From contig MU004238.1 of assembly GCA_010405405.1 (NCBI GenBank), positions 569,530 through 633,529 of the forward strand: a DNA stretch of 64,000 nt, in the 5' to 3' direction. This document shows positions 19,352 through 30,825 of this stretch, one piece after another (the stretch's first letter is position 1; the number at the start of each line of letters is the position of its first letter). A model generated the notes under the pieces. That model did no database searches, was not told where the DNA came from, and saw only the letters and a program-made list of their open reading frames with translations. This DNA comes from Microthyrium microscopicum (taxonomy: Eukaryota > Ascomycota > Dothideomycetes > Microthyriales > Microthyriaceae). Made by a program: the position numbers and the translations under genes.

Positions 19352-21110
19352 ATGGTGTCCACTCGCAAATCGTCCAAAAAGCTGAAGCAGACGAAGTTAG
19401 ACTTCTCAAATAACAGTAGCTCCCCCTCAGCCCCGAAGAAAGCGCCCAAGCGATCAGCAGCCAAACAATCTACCCTCAAATCTTTTCTACCTTCAAGAGG
19501 CAAGAAGCAAAGTCATATAGTTGTATCCAGCGACTCTGACACGATTCAAGGCATTGACACGTCCGACGATGAAGTCTCCGTGAAGAAGCCACCGATCGTG
19601 CCAAGTAGAAACGGCAAAAGGACTACTTTTCAAGTCGACGAGTCCAGTGACTCGGATGACAGTGTCCCTGTAGCTCCACCAAGCGTGAAACGGGCAAGAC
19701 ATCAAAAACAGGCAACCCCCCGGCGCGAATTAATTGTCGAAAGTGAAGAATCGGAAGACTTTCCACCTGTCAAATCTTCGGGGAGGCTACGACGGAGACA
19801 GGTTACTCCAGAAGCGGAGTCGGTGGACGAGGATGATGACGAAGAGGAAGACTCAGATGTTGGTACGCCTCAGCCAAGAAAGCGCAAGCTCGATGATCGC
19901 GAAGAGGAGGACCTTGCAGAAGACATGGATTTTCTGCGAAGTTCACCTCCTGCCATCATGAGTTCTGTGAAGAAGAAGTCAAGACAGTCGGAACAACAAG
20001 AAGCTTTAGCAGATCTCAAAAGAATCCGGGATAGTCGAAATACTCAGCGACCCAAGAAGAAGCAGACGGTGATCTTGGACAGTGACGAGGAGGAAGAAAT
20101 CATGGTCACGAGCTCTAGAGCAGTCAAAGCTAATACTCCAGACTTCATCGTTGATGATGATGATGAAATTGAAGAGGAGGAAGACGATGAAGACGATGAG
20201 CCTACCGCTCGCGACCTATTTCAAGAGAATGAGGAAGATGAGGATTTCATCGCTGATGACGAAGACCTCGAGGATGGAGACCTAATTGGCGTGCCCACCA
20301 ACGACGAAACTCCAATCATGTTCACCAAATGGGCAACCGCAAAGCCAAAAGAACTGTTCCAATTTGCAGTCGAATACCTAGTGCAGAAAAAGATCAATCC
20401 AGGCTTCAACAAAGACAAGGAGATATATATCTTGACGTGGAAGAAGCTTGACGATGAGGTTACTGGTCTTGCCGGCAGCAAATTCTCCTCATCCGTATGG
20501 AACCGCGACTTTACCTTTGCCCTGCAAGCACGGCCACAAATGGACACTTTGATTGCTGGACAGAATGTCTTCAGAGACTGCCAGGCATGCAATCGCTCTA
20601 ACCATACAGCTACGTACGAAGTGCGATTTCATGGTCGACCATACGATCCTCATACTCTTGAGGATGTGGAGCAGGAATATGACGATGATGATTCCGATGA
20701 AGAGACGGACGGTCGCGAGACGAGAGATCGGCATGGAAATGTTCTGGCAGAGGAGGACAGAACGTATGCTCTAGGAAACCACTGCTATGGAAATGCAAGT
20801 GTAGGTCACACGCTTAAGCATTGGCGATACAGTCTGATGGAATGGGTGTTTGACCATCTGAAAGAGACGGGCGTGTTAGCACCAGAGAAGATTGTTGAGC
20901 GAGATAGTTGGAAAACTTCCAAGCGTGAGAAGTTGGTGTATAGCATCATTGCGCAGTGGACGGAAAAGGGGACTATTCATAACCTCTACAAGAGTTACAA
21001 GGCCCAAGTTGATACTGCAAGAGAGTCCAAGGTATGTTGCCTCACAATCGTGGAAGGAAAGTTTTGCTAATCGCATACAGGACAAGTATTCTCGTGGTAA
21101 TTGGAATTGA
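19352..21110 (+). CDS. DUF4211-domain nuclear protein with PIP-box-like motif
   Basis: Two exons (19352-21031, 21081-21110) give 569 residues. The chosen ATG has a near-ideal context (GTCGCCACCATGG); the last exon codes only nine residues. Residues 1-350 are disordered with alternating Lys/Arg-rich and very acidic Asp/Glu runs, suggesting a nuclear, chromatin-facing protein. The conserved DUF4211 part (about 355-565) runs from MFTKWATAKPKELFQFAVEY through a probable metal site (FRDCQACNRSNH, later YALGNHCYGN) to LKHWRYSLMEWVFDHL. DUF4211 is also found in human QSER1 and PRR12; its role in fungi is not established. Near the N-terminus QSTLKSFL (39-46) matches the PCNA-binding box pattern Qxx[ILM]xx[FY][FYL], and KQTKLDF (12-18) is a weaker relative. 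Confidence 0.85.
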
Positions 21111-21335
21111 TGCTACTTTTTGTATGAAAGGTTGGCTAGATAGATAGTGCCTGTCGTTGGCTACTCAGGATGCCTGCTAACGACTCGAGTAGTCCTTTGA
21201 CCTTAATTATTAATGCATGAATGTGGATACAAATACCTCGATTGTCTGGCAGTAAACTACAATGCTTGTCTAACATGTCCCTGGCGACGCTTGATATAGC
21301 TGTCTAAACGCCTTCCACTGAATAACTCAGAGAAA

Positions 21336-23096
21336 TCATGCAGCCTTTCCTTCTAACATACGTAAGATCGCTGGCACTGAGCTGGGCGGTAGATTTCCCA
21401 GTTCCGTCACAATCATGTCCACATACTCAGCCGGCGTTAGATCATAGAGCAGATTAAGCACTTGCAGCTGCGGCTTGACCTCCATTTCCCGTCGCCAGGC
21501 CTCCCGCTCACTGTCGTGCGGAAGTAGTTCCTCTGATGGTGCTAGCTCATTACCTGCATATGAGTCGACATACACGCGCTCAGTGAATTTGTAGCTTTCA
21601 CAGCAAACAATGCACGGTATATGTCGCTCATGTGCCGCGAGTCCCACTACAGCTGTTCCGATCCGGCTGAACAGTCTCCCATCAGCCATCATCGCATGTG
21701 CCCCTAGCAAGACTTTGGTGGCGCGCGGCATGACATGTGCAATGGCGGCTACAAGCACGTATTCTGTCTCAAGGCCAGCATTCGAAAGGTCTTGTACTAG
21801 ATATTTACCTTCGTACAACGGCTTCGAGTCGACGACGATAGTGATGAACTTCTTGCCTCGCGCATGGGCAGCTAGCAGCACCTTTTTGATGATACTGCTG
21901 TTGGCATACGTGAGGATAATGTCTCCGTCCTTGATTTTCGCTACGGCGGCATTGACGATCACTGTGTCGGCAGCCCTGATGCGCTCGTTTATGAAGGTGT
22001 CGATAACCTCCAAAAGATGTGCTTTGGCGTCGGCTTCGGGCATCTCAGGGTCGACTTTAACGATGGCGTCCTTTAGATGGCGGATCGCATTTCCCATGCC
22101 GATACTGGTTGGGCGTGCGCTTTTGATGTATTCGACTTGTGCCGAAAGGCAGTGTGGAATGAAGTGCCGCGCAAGGGTGTTGTCCGGAGGGATGGTGTAG
22201 TCGCGAATTACCTTTGAAGTCGTTAGCTACGAGAAAACACACAATCGCAAAGGCCAACTTACCGATTTGAAGCATTTTAACATGCCGATGCACCGCGCCG
22301 TGCTGCCACATATTTGGTAGCTGCTGAGTTGTAGGCCAAAGGCTAAGACAGCCGGATGCACGTCTTTGTTGATGTTTTCCAGGCTAGTCCTCCGATATAT
22401 GGAGAATTGTCGAAAAACTCTGTTATCTGGTGTGCTCTTAGGAGCAGCTCGGAGCGGTATGTCGACTTCTTTCTTCGCCTGAGAGACAGCTCCTGCTTCC
22501 TGCCCCTTGCTTTGCTGTTTTCCCTTTTGTTGTGCGCCCGCACTTTGCCGGGGTTGCTGCTGGCCTTTCTTTTGGCTTCCTTTTTGCGGCGTATCCTTCT
22601 TTGGCTGTGAGGCTTCTGGATGCCCGTCTCCTTGACCGCCTGCCTTTGCCGCTGCTCTTTTCGCCTGTTTCTCAGCTTTTGCGCGTTTCTTTAGTTCTGC
22701 CCCAGAAAGCTTAGGGGCCTCTGGTGTCGCTGTTGCTACAGGCGCTGTAGATGATGAAGCAGCGGGGGGCGCAGATGACTCTGCTGATTTAGATTGTTCT
22801 GACGATTTTGACGGAGGAGCCTCACTGCTCGTGGTGGGTTGTGAAGCCATGACGCAAAGGCCTTTTATGAATTTTATAGTCACAGCTTCAGTCTGAATAA
22901 TGGGTCGTATTGGGCCAATATGCCAGGTTCTAAAGGGTCCTTGCTGCTGGACTGGTTGATATGTTGTGCTTGGGCTAACCTCGGGTGGATCTGGGATCTC
23001 GGACTGGCTGTCTTCGATTTCTGGGTTGCTGAGACGGTTTGCGACGGGTTGGAACATGCGATGGAGGAAGGAGAAAAAAGATGACTGGGCGGCCAT
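21336..23096 (-). CDS. GCD2: Translation initiation factor eIF2B subunit delta
   Basis: This is the delta regulatory subunit of eIF2B, the guanine-nucleotide exchange factor for eIF2 and target of eIF2-phosphate inhibition in the integrated stress (general control) response. Two exons (22263-23096, 21336-22211) give 569 residues. The C-terminal two thirds is a classic eIF2B alpha/beta/delta Rossmann-like fold: VHPAVLAFGLQLSSYQICGS, GNAIRHLKDAIVKVDP, GDIILTYANSSIIKKVL, LLGAHAMMADGRLFSRIGT, then a Leu-rich tail. The middle is Lys/Gln/Ala-rich and disordered. The start is uncertain. The ATG at 23096 has a strong context (CTACAATGGCC) and adds 82 residues before a second in-frame ATG at 22850 (MASQPTT), where many homologues would begin. 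The gene is divergent from RPC53/RPC4 across about 400 bp. Confidence 0.93.
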
Positions 23097-23492
23097 TGTA
23101 GTCTTCAAATGATATTGTGGCGCACTACCACCGGCTTTAATCTTTGAACTTTCGGAGATTAGCGGGTGGCTGAACAGGGATGATGGGGTCCAAGCTTCGA
23201 TTTTTTTGGTGGAGACTGGAATCCAAGACTCAGCGCGGGACCAATTTGCTGTCTTCTATATAAAAATTTATGGACTCGCAAGTTTCAGCAGGAAAATCGA
23301 CCGATTAAATATCACAAAGCCAAGCAAACAGAAAGAGCTGACTTGACGGGGTTTGACTGCTGCCAGGTCACTCGAGGTTGTCGGTAGCTTCACCTTCAAG
23401 TTTGCTTCACTGCGGCTCCAAGCAACTATCCGCTTCATATACGAAGCATTTTTCACCTCCTTACATTCTTTTACAGCATATCTTCGTTCATA
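23097..23492. promoter_or_regulatory. Shared divergent promoter of eIF2B delta and RPC4
   Basis: About 400 bp separates two divergent genes of the translation/transcription machinery. A TATA-like TATATAAA lies at 23257-23264, about 230 bp before the RPC4 ATG, and a CCAAT box at 23241-23245. The run ending in TAAAAATTTA resembles the rRNA-processing element AAAAATTT of yeast ribosome-biogenesis genes. Function is inferred from position and motif only. Confidence 0.45.
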
Positions 23493-25192
23493 ATGTCTAC
23501 TCCAGGCCCAGGTCGTGGTCGTGGTCGAGGCACTGGCCCTAGGCCAGTCATTGCGCCTAGAGGACGTGGTCGTCGCACCCAGGCCGAACGTGACAAGCAC
23601 GCGGAGGAAGAACGGGCCCGAAATCGTGATCGCGATGAGGAATATCAGAAAGTTCAAAAAGCACAGGAAGCCGCGATCAAAAGAGAAGAGAATATCAAGC
23701 GACGGGCTTTACAGAACAAAAGAGGGGGGCGTGGTGGCTTCATGGGTGAAGCCACCCAGCTTCGAGGCGGTGTATTTGCTCAAGGCTCTGCCCCTAATCG
23801 TAAGTTTCGTTCTGGAATCTAGAGGACTCTACTGATTTGGATGATGCAGCCAATCGATTTGGGAGTTATTCACGCTCAGGGGCTACATCAAATCGAGGCC
23901 GGACGGGTGACGCCAAAAACTTTGATTCCATCAAACGAGAAGGAGAGGAAGGTTTTTCGTATTCTCGTACAACCAAACCCGGACGTCTCGAGGAGCAAGC
24001 CAACATCATTTCGTCTGATGATGAAGAAGGTGGTGAGCGTGTCGATATAGATGTCATTGATTTAACAATCGACGAAGACGGAGTGGCCACTCGGATTTCC
24101 GGGTCGCTATTCCCGGTCACAATCGCTCGAGAGGAACATCCCGAAAGAGAACATCAACTCAAGTCCGAGATCAGCGTTGATAAGATCAAAAAGCTAGAAG
24201 ACGACGACATAGATATGCATAGCATACCAATCACCTCAAACAAAAAGGGCAAACAACGCGCCAAAGACGTCGAAATCACTCGTAGCCAGCGTGTATGGCA
24301 AGGAGTCTACGGAGCGAATGCTGATAGCGATTCCATCACGATTAAAGAGGAAGATGACACTGAGACGGTCCCAATATTAGAGGCACTTGATCTCCAACCG
24401 GACACTCCAACGACCGTTGAAGAAAAGACACCAAAACCTCGCGCACGGAGACGACATACCAACGAACCAAGTGGATTCCAGACAACAGAAGACATCAAAG
24501 AATGGGGACGACATCTCGACGATCTTGACGCTATAGTGCATGAGTTGAGCATCAACAAAGACAAACCTGCCACCACTTCCGACGATCCCATCGATGCAGA
24601 TGCCAACAATGCCCAGGCAGATGTCAAGGAGGACCGCGTCTACCTATTCCAATTCCCACCCGTTGTCCCGAATCTCTTCCCCTTTGGCTCTGCGGTGAAA
24701 GAGGAACCGAAAGCCGCTGGCACTGGGCGACAAGCTCCAGCCACAAGCTCGAAAGCAACACCAGCAAAGCCAGCACCTGCTACAGGCTCAAAATCAACTC
24801 CACAGGCCGCACAGCCTACAAACTCCTCCGCTCCTACAGGTGCAGGTACTTCCACAGAAGAAGCCATCCCCGTCAAAGACGACCCCAAAGCACCAAAACC
24901 TCTCTTCCCCGAACGCCCTTCCCATCTCCCTCACCTAACACCCGGCAACGTCGGCAAACTACGCGTATACAAAAGCGGCAAAGCAGCGCTTGACTGGGGC
25001 GGCACTAGCTTACAGCTCAACATGGGTGTGATGCCGTTTTTCTTGCAAGATTCTGTCATGGTCAAACTGAAACCACAGGACTCAGGAGTTAGGGCCAAGG
25101 AACCTCCTTCTGGTGAGGCCATGTCGTTTGGTCAGGTTCGGGGCAAGTTTGTTGTTACTCCTGATTGGGATGAAGTTTTAGGCAAATTCTAA
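23493..25192 (+). CDS. RPC53: RNA polymerase III subunit RPC4 (Rpc53)
   Basis: This is the RPC4 subunit, which with RPC5/Rpc37 forms the Pol III module for initiation, termination and re-initiation at tRNA and 5S genes. Two exons (23493-23799, 23850-25192) give 549 residues. The N-terminus is Gly/Arg-rich (PGPGRGRGRGTGPRP) followed by a charged helix. The conserved RPC4 domain is C-terminal (about 390-549): YLFQFPPVVPNLFPFG, then GNVGKLRVYKSGKAALDWGG, then a FFLQDSVMVKL strand, ending WDEVLGKF. The centre is disordered and acidic. VIDLTIDED (171-179) is a textbook SUMO-interacting motif; yeast Rpc53 is a known SUMO target. The intron donor GTAAGT and acceptor GATGCAG restore NPNRFGSYSRSG exactly. 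Confidence 0.93.
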
Positions 25193-25414
25193 ATCGGCTT
25201 GGATATCTTGTCACGCAAAGATCCGTGGATGAGATTCAGGGGAAGCTCTTGTGGCCATTGGGTGTGTAAATGTACTTGGATTGTGGATCTTAAAACGTAG
25301 CAAAAGAATTGCTAGTAAAGCTCTATCGCCGCGCAAAAGCAGCCGAAGCATTTGATATATTGTTGATGCAAGTATGATAATACATTGTCCACTAAGCCAG
25401 ATGTTGTTAGAATA

Positions 25415-27907
25415 TCATTTGGCCTTTCTACCTCTAGTCTTCCGCTTGGCAGGTACCGTCTCTGCCACAATCTCAACGTCCCCGTCTTGCGCCGGACTGC
25501 CAGCACTATGAATCTGCGCCATGATCTTCTGTCTGCGCGCTCGCGTTTCATGGTCCTCGTAGATGAGTGCCTGGCTGGGCATCATAGCGCTCACCTCAGC
25601 TTCAGGAATCGTATCAGGCTTCTGCTGCTTGTTCGGCGAGCCGTGTGTACTTGTTTGTCCAGTATCTGTGTTGCTTGACAAGGCACGACCTAATCCACTG
25701 CGTTTTCGGCGCCTCATCTTATCTTGCTCCGCGTCAGTGGCTCGTGGTAGTGCTCGTTTTGCTTCTAGGATAGCCGCTAGGGCACTTTGGATCTGATCTG
25801 ATTTGGCGGACGAGTTTTCTAGCTCGGTAGGGGACTTTGAGGGTGAGCTCGCCTTGGATGGGGAATTAAGCTTTTCTGCGGTGATGTCTTGTAGTGGCGC
25901 GATATTTTCAGTTGGTTTGAGTCGAGCTGAGGAAAGTAGCTCCTCGGTGGGTTTCAAGAGTGTGGACGGTGAGCCTGCTCCTTGTTGGTGCAGGTCTGAA
26001 GCTGGTTTTGGCGACTCCATCATAGGCGGAGCAAATCCGTCGTCATCGTCTGGGAGGAATGGCAGGCGATCAGTCTGTCGTGGCTGAGCGTTGTCTTCTG
26101 ATCGTGCAGCTTTAGATTGGTCGGATATCCTCCGTTCCAGATCTTTTGTTGAGAGAGTTAAAGTTTTGGTAGTTTCGAAGGTAGCAAAACCATCACCAGT
26201 TTGGGACTTTGGCCGAGACGACAGTGGTCGAGAAATGAGGTATCCTTCCTGTGGCATCATTGCATTAGAAGCCATGCACTCCCAGATCCAGGATAGGGAG
26301 ACAATTGGAGCGTTCAGTCGTTTTGCAGCTGCCGCTCTGTCCGCTTTGGGTGTTGGCGTGCCCGAAACAAGTATTGATAAGCCTTTTTTGAGCGATTCCT
26401 GATATGTGCCTCCCCAAAGTGCAATAACTCTCGATAGCTGAAGACGTTGGATTCCCTCTAATCCGGTGGAGCTGACCACGACGTTCTCAAAATCGGGTAT
26501 TTTACCTTGGTAGAACGGCCTGAGAAAGGTGTGTTCTGCCGGGGAGAACAATCTCTTGCTCTGGAGACAGGACTCCACCCACCACTCAATCACTCTCGGT
26601 ATGTCACGGAGGGGCTTTGGGATAGGAGACAGGCTGTCTATTGGTTGATCGCTTGGTATCAAGAGATAGGGGTTTCTCTCCACAAAATCACCATCAATCT
26701 CAGCGAATTTGTTAGTGGTTATAATCGTAGCTCCATTGGAAGTGAGGTATTCCTGGAGGATTATCAACTAGGTGGAATGTCAGTATTAGGCGCTGCAGAT
26801 AATCATCAAACATACCTTCACTGCCGGAAAATCGTGGACGTAAATTGTGCAGCCAGAAAATAACGCGCCTTTAGATTTTGGTATTACTTTGCGCATGGAT
26901 GCTTGATCCTCCGCAATATTTGGCACATTGATAGGCGCATCGATGGCTTTCTTCGACTGATCTAGCACCTGCTCCAAAGCAGCAGGCTCCTCGACGAAAG
27001 TCTCCGAGTTCCAGTGGTTGATTTGACGTTCGGCAATTGGCATTGCTGCAATATCAGCCCAGATGGCCTCTTGATGATTGCTCAGTTTGGTGCTGACCGT
27101 TCGTCTTATCTTGCGTCGTCCAGAAGCCGCTGCTACTGCGTCTTCATCTCTAGCCCGTTTACCTGGGGATGGAGGAGTCGGTACAAAGTTTTTGTTCCAG
27201 GCATTTTTGCCTCGCTGAGTTGGCGGGAGTTGAAGGTCATAGAGCTTTTCATCCAGGGCCATCCCGCGTTCAATGGAATCGTAGAGCCACTCCTCGCTGA
27301 CGGCATGGATTTGCCATCTTGGTGCCATAAGATACTTCTTGCCAGTCGCAGATCGTGCCAATAGATGAGTAGTCGTATTTCGGGAAAGGTCGCCATCGTA
27401 GTTTGCGCCATATGACTTGATTGTTGAAATGACTTGCTCGCGCTCAGCAGCTATAATGAGGCGATTAGTACGTTATCTCCAGAAGATATTGTGCCTTACT
27501 GTTGGTAAACCCAGTTAATGAAATTGATAAGCCGTACAAGGCAGGCGCCTTATGATCTCCTTCAAACTTGGGAAGATCTATCTTCCCGTTCACTTTCCAT
27601 ACTTCTAGCAGGGCGTCTATGAAAGCAGGCAGTACTACTTTGATGTCGGGTCGTTCCTTGGCGACGTAGTGATATTTGAGGGTCTTGTTTTCGCCGATAA
27701 CCAGATGAGTATTCTCAATGGTGAGATCAAAGGTGCATGCTGCTCCCAACTCTCTAGCGATTCGATGCATGCGGTCTCTTTCTTCGGTTTGTAGTCCACT
27801 GCAGCATAGGACCACACCAGTTAGTGGAGCCTGTCCACGGGCTAGAGTGAATGTCAATATAAATCAGGGGGCATTCGCAAACTCAGCTTACCTTGGTCTA
27901 CTGGCAT
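25415..27907 (-). CDS. rad4: Four-BRCT replication/checkpoint scaffold (Rad4/Dpb11/TopBP1)
   Basis: This scaffold joins phosphorylated Sld2/Sld3-type factors at origins, helps load Pol epsilon and the CMG helicase, and activates the ATR-type checkpoint kinase. Four exons (27892-27907, 27500-27841, 26816-27450, 25415-26767) give 781 residues. The first exon codes only MPVDQ. Four BRCT domains can be seen: about 10-100 (GVVLCCSGL ... AFIDALLEVW), 105-200 (GLSISLTGF ... VSEEWLYDSI), 313-414 (FSGCTIYVHDF ... VIEWWVESCL) and 418-511 (VVVSSTGLEG ... LSWIWECMAS). Two pairs separated by a linker is the Rad4/Dpb11 layout. The tail (about 515-781) is disordered, Ser/Pro-rich and ends in a basic patch (KRKTRGRKAK), probably a nuclear signal. 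An ACGCGT box lies about 180 bp upstream. S. pombe Rad4 has 648 residues; the extra length is in the tail. Confidence 0.92.
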
Positions 27908-30825
27908 TATTTCGGGCCATACAAGAGTCAATATGAGTGGCGCACTAGTACGAGTGGTAGGTTGTTGCGGGACTTTGGTGTAATCTGGAGCTCTAGATGA
28001 TGGGAGTCGAAAAAACTAATGATATCAATTGCACCAAAGTGACAATCATCTGGAGCGACGTGTTTTGTGGCTTGCAAGTTCGAGGGCGACGCGTTGGAAC
28101 CTGGCCAATTGAAATCAGATATTAGCTGGAGTTTCCTACAGTCACGTGAATCCGATTAAAATCAGCTGCAATTGGTGGAGAGCTTCCCCGCATCAAGCAG
28201 TATTGAATTCTTTGGATTTTAATTGGCTATTTTCTATCACCATACCAGCAGTGAACCACACGCAATATCAAATCCAACGACAGTGACATATGGGCCAGAA
28301 AAAAGACGTTGATCTTTGCCGTTACTACATGTTGACCAACATTACCATCCTAGAGGTAATACTAAGATCTTTGAGCAATGAACATCTAGATACTGCCACA
28401 GGCGTTAGAATGAGAGATGATTTGATTGTGACACGCCAAATAACTAAGGATGATGAGATCCTGAGCAAGCTTTGAGTTCTCCCAGCTTGTCGGGTATATG
28501 GGTCAGCATTTGTAGTTGCTGCCCTGCTGATTATTACTGCAGCCCATGGCTAAAATTGATAGCAGTGCAGATCATCCGATGTCCCTTCTCGTGCGACATC
28601 ATACCGATTTTCGGCTTCAACTACAAAGGATCCATACCTAGGTAGATCCAGTTCGGCCCACTCGCATTGGTTATGGCAGATGGAATTTTCAAAACGCATC
28701 AGTAAGTTCTTGCATTCTGCCGCCTGCTTCCGGAGGATGAAGGTATCCATTGAGTGGATCCTTTTTGCATTGTGGTACATACCATGGTGGTATGCATAGG
28801 GCTGTTTTCCAAGCTTCTGTGGAAAGGAAATTGAGAGGTTCAGAACTGTTTAGAGAAATAACAATCGGCGTGCCAGCTGGCAGAAGAAATTGAAATAGAG
28901 CCGTCGCAAATACGCCGTCAGACCGTGCACTATATACGGACACGACACCGTACGCTTGCTTATGCGCTAGGTGGTTGTTGTCGCGAGTGATCAAGATCTC
29001 GGCGCAAAATCAAGGAAACACGAAACACAGGACCAAAAGCAAAAAGGGACATAGTTCGGTAACGAGTAGTACCGTCTCTATCGACATTACTTTTACGCAT
29101 TGTCAGTTGCAGATATACCAATTGTAGAGTGGTATCGATACGCCACCAGCTGATTTTGATGCGCTCGAATAATTCTCTACACTACTCCGTACTTTGTTGT
29201 AGACTGTAGTATTGTTTATTATTTGAAATTCAGCGAATGGTAGTGGCCGGCAGCAACGGAAGTGCAACGTAAGTTAGCGGGAGCAGTAGCTGCGTTTGGC
29301 TACGTTTCCTTGCAACGGCTTGGAAGTTGAGATTGAGTTTGTTGTTTTAGCGCATCTGAGGCACTGAGCCTATTTCTATGACGGCTTGGCAAGCAGAAAC
29401 ACTCGACAAGAATAGCCCAAAGAAGTCATCGAGAAGCCAGATTAACCTATCATGGGAAGTCTTGGCCGGTTTCCATCCCTCACCAACATTCCGCAGCCCA
29501 CGCACGAATGCAGCAGTAGTTAGGCGGGATAGTATTTTATGTTAGCGGCACTGCGGCAGCAGATCTTGAATCTTGATCTTGTTGGCGCTGTTCACACTAC
29601 CGTACGGACTACGGAGTACTGTACTGTACTCGGTATTGCTCCGCTGCAAACGACATCTCGCAGCAAAAGAGTGGGGAGCGCCACTGATGTAATCGACTGC
29701 TCCCCCTTGGACCTTTTTCCCTCGATTCCAGTTCGCTACTGGTATCTGGAGTGGTGTTACTGGCCTGGCAGTACCCATGAACACGCGCGAGACTCGGATA
29801 TCTTGGTGGGTTGGTTGTTGGCCGCGTTTGCGTCGTATGATGGTCTTGTAGTAGGTAAACAAGTAGTGGTTGGTCGTGTGGCCGTATACAAATCATCTGC
29901 ATTGGCCCTGTAATACATAGTACATAACCAAATAACCTCGCGCCTTTGGTCCTTGGTCTTTACTCTAGTCCTTGCTCTTCCACATTGATCGTCCAACATC
30001 CATCTCCCAATATATCCGCATCTCGCCTCATCATCCATATACACACATACACATACAGTACAACTCTGCCAGCGCATGCAATTCTAGCTTTTCGCCATAA
30101 CATCCAAGTTGCAAAGTTGGTCATGGTTATTCAAGCATCTTGCATGTTGCTCTGACCGCTGCTCGATACCTGCTCCAATCCAAAAGTCGCTCTTTCGTCT
30201 CACATCGTGCCGACTGGTTTCAAACACACACGCTTGACGCTTCTGCACTTTTCTTCCCGTCGCAGACAGGGCTTCTTCCAGGCTTCTACGCTGCTCCCAG
30301 AGTCCCCCGGGCCATCATTTGCTTTCGGCCTTGCTTGCTCTCTCGCCCAGAGTGCCCGGACTGCCTTGAGTCCTTGACTGCTCCAGTCGTGTGCCGGCCT
30401 CCCAAGCGCATAACCAAGTGTCTCGCACGGAGCTATCGTCGTTGTTTTCCAACCCTGGATGTTGCGAAAGCTCACTCGCTGGTACGCTTCCGAGAAATCA
30501 ATCTGCGGCTCCTTGTTTGATCTGATCAATTACTCTTCCATCGGCCTGGTAAGTTTAGTCCTGATTCCCTAAGCCGCATCCCCATGTCCTCGTCTTTGTT
30601 CCTTTTTATTCCCCTATCTGCTGTTGCTGTTTTTTTCCCTGTCCATATTTGCGCCTTCCCTCGCATGATTTCTGCCTATCCCTTCCTTCCCTGGTTGAAT
30701 TAATTTTCTGGGTCTGCGAATGTACTGCTCATTGTCATCATCTCAATTCCCCTGCCTCTAATCGGCCATTTGCCTCGTTGCTCGACTTGCCATTCGGCTT
30801 TGTCAAATATTCATTCTCCGCAACA
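27908..30825. other. Long divergent non-coding region between RAD4 and arrestin genes
   Basis: At 2.9 kb this is the longest gene-free stretch in the window. It holds an ACGCGT box near RAD4, two TACGGAGTA-type decamers in opposite orientation (29183-29192 and 29610-29619, the latter followed by GTACTGTACT repeats), and a CT-rich leader (30540-30825) before the arrestin ATG. Short ORFs at 28270-28475 and 28550-28994 have no recognisable family. An uncharacterised transcript or a decayed gene around 28550-29000 cannot be excluded. Confidence 0.5.
28089..28094. promoter_or_regulatory. MCB-like ACGCGT box upstream of RAD4/DPB11
   Basis: An exact ACGCGT stands about 180 bp before the RAD4-type start codon, in the region expected to hold its promoter. 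This is the MBF-binding core used by G1/S genes in yeasts. It is a single copy, so chance cannot be excluded; use here is inferred from the gene's role in replication initiation. Confidence 0.35.

Noticed and set aside
28550-28994. Two overlapping minus-strand frames (101 and 76 codons) that could be a decayed gene
   Set aside because: One phrase (LPRYGSFVVE) faintly recalls fungal phosphotransferase-family proteins, but there is no catalytic motif, no consistent frame and no splice solution. I left it as non-coding.
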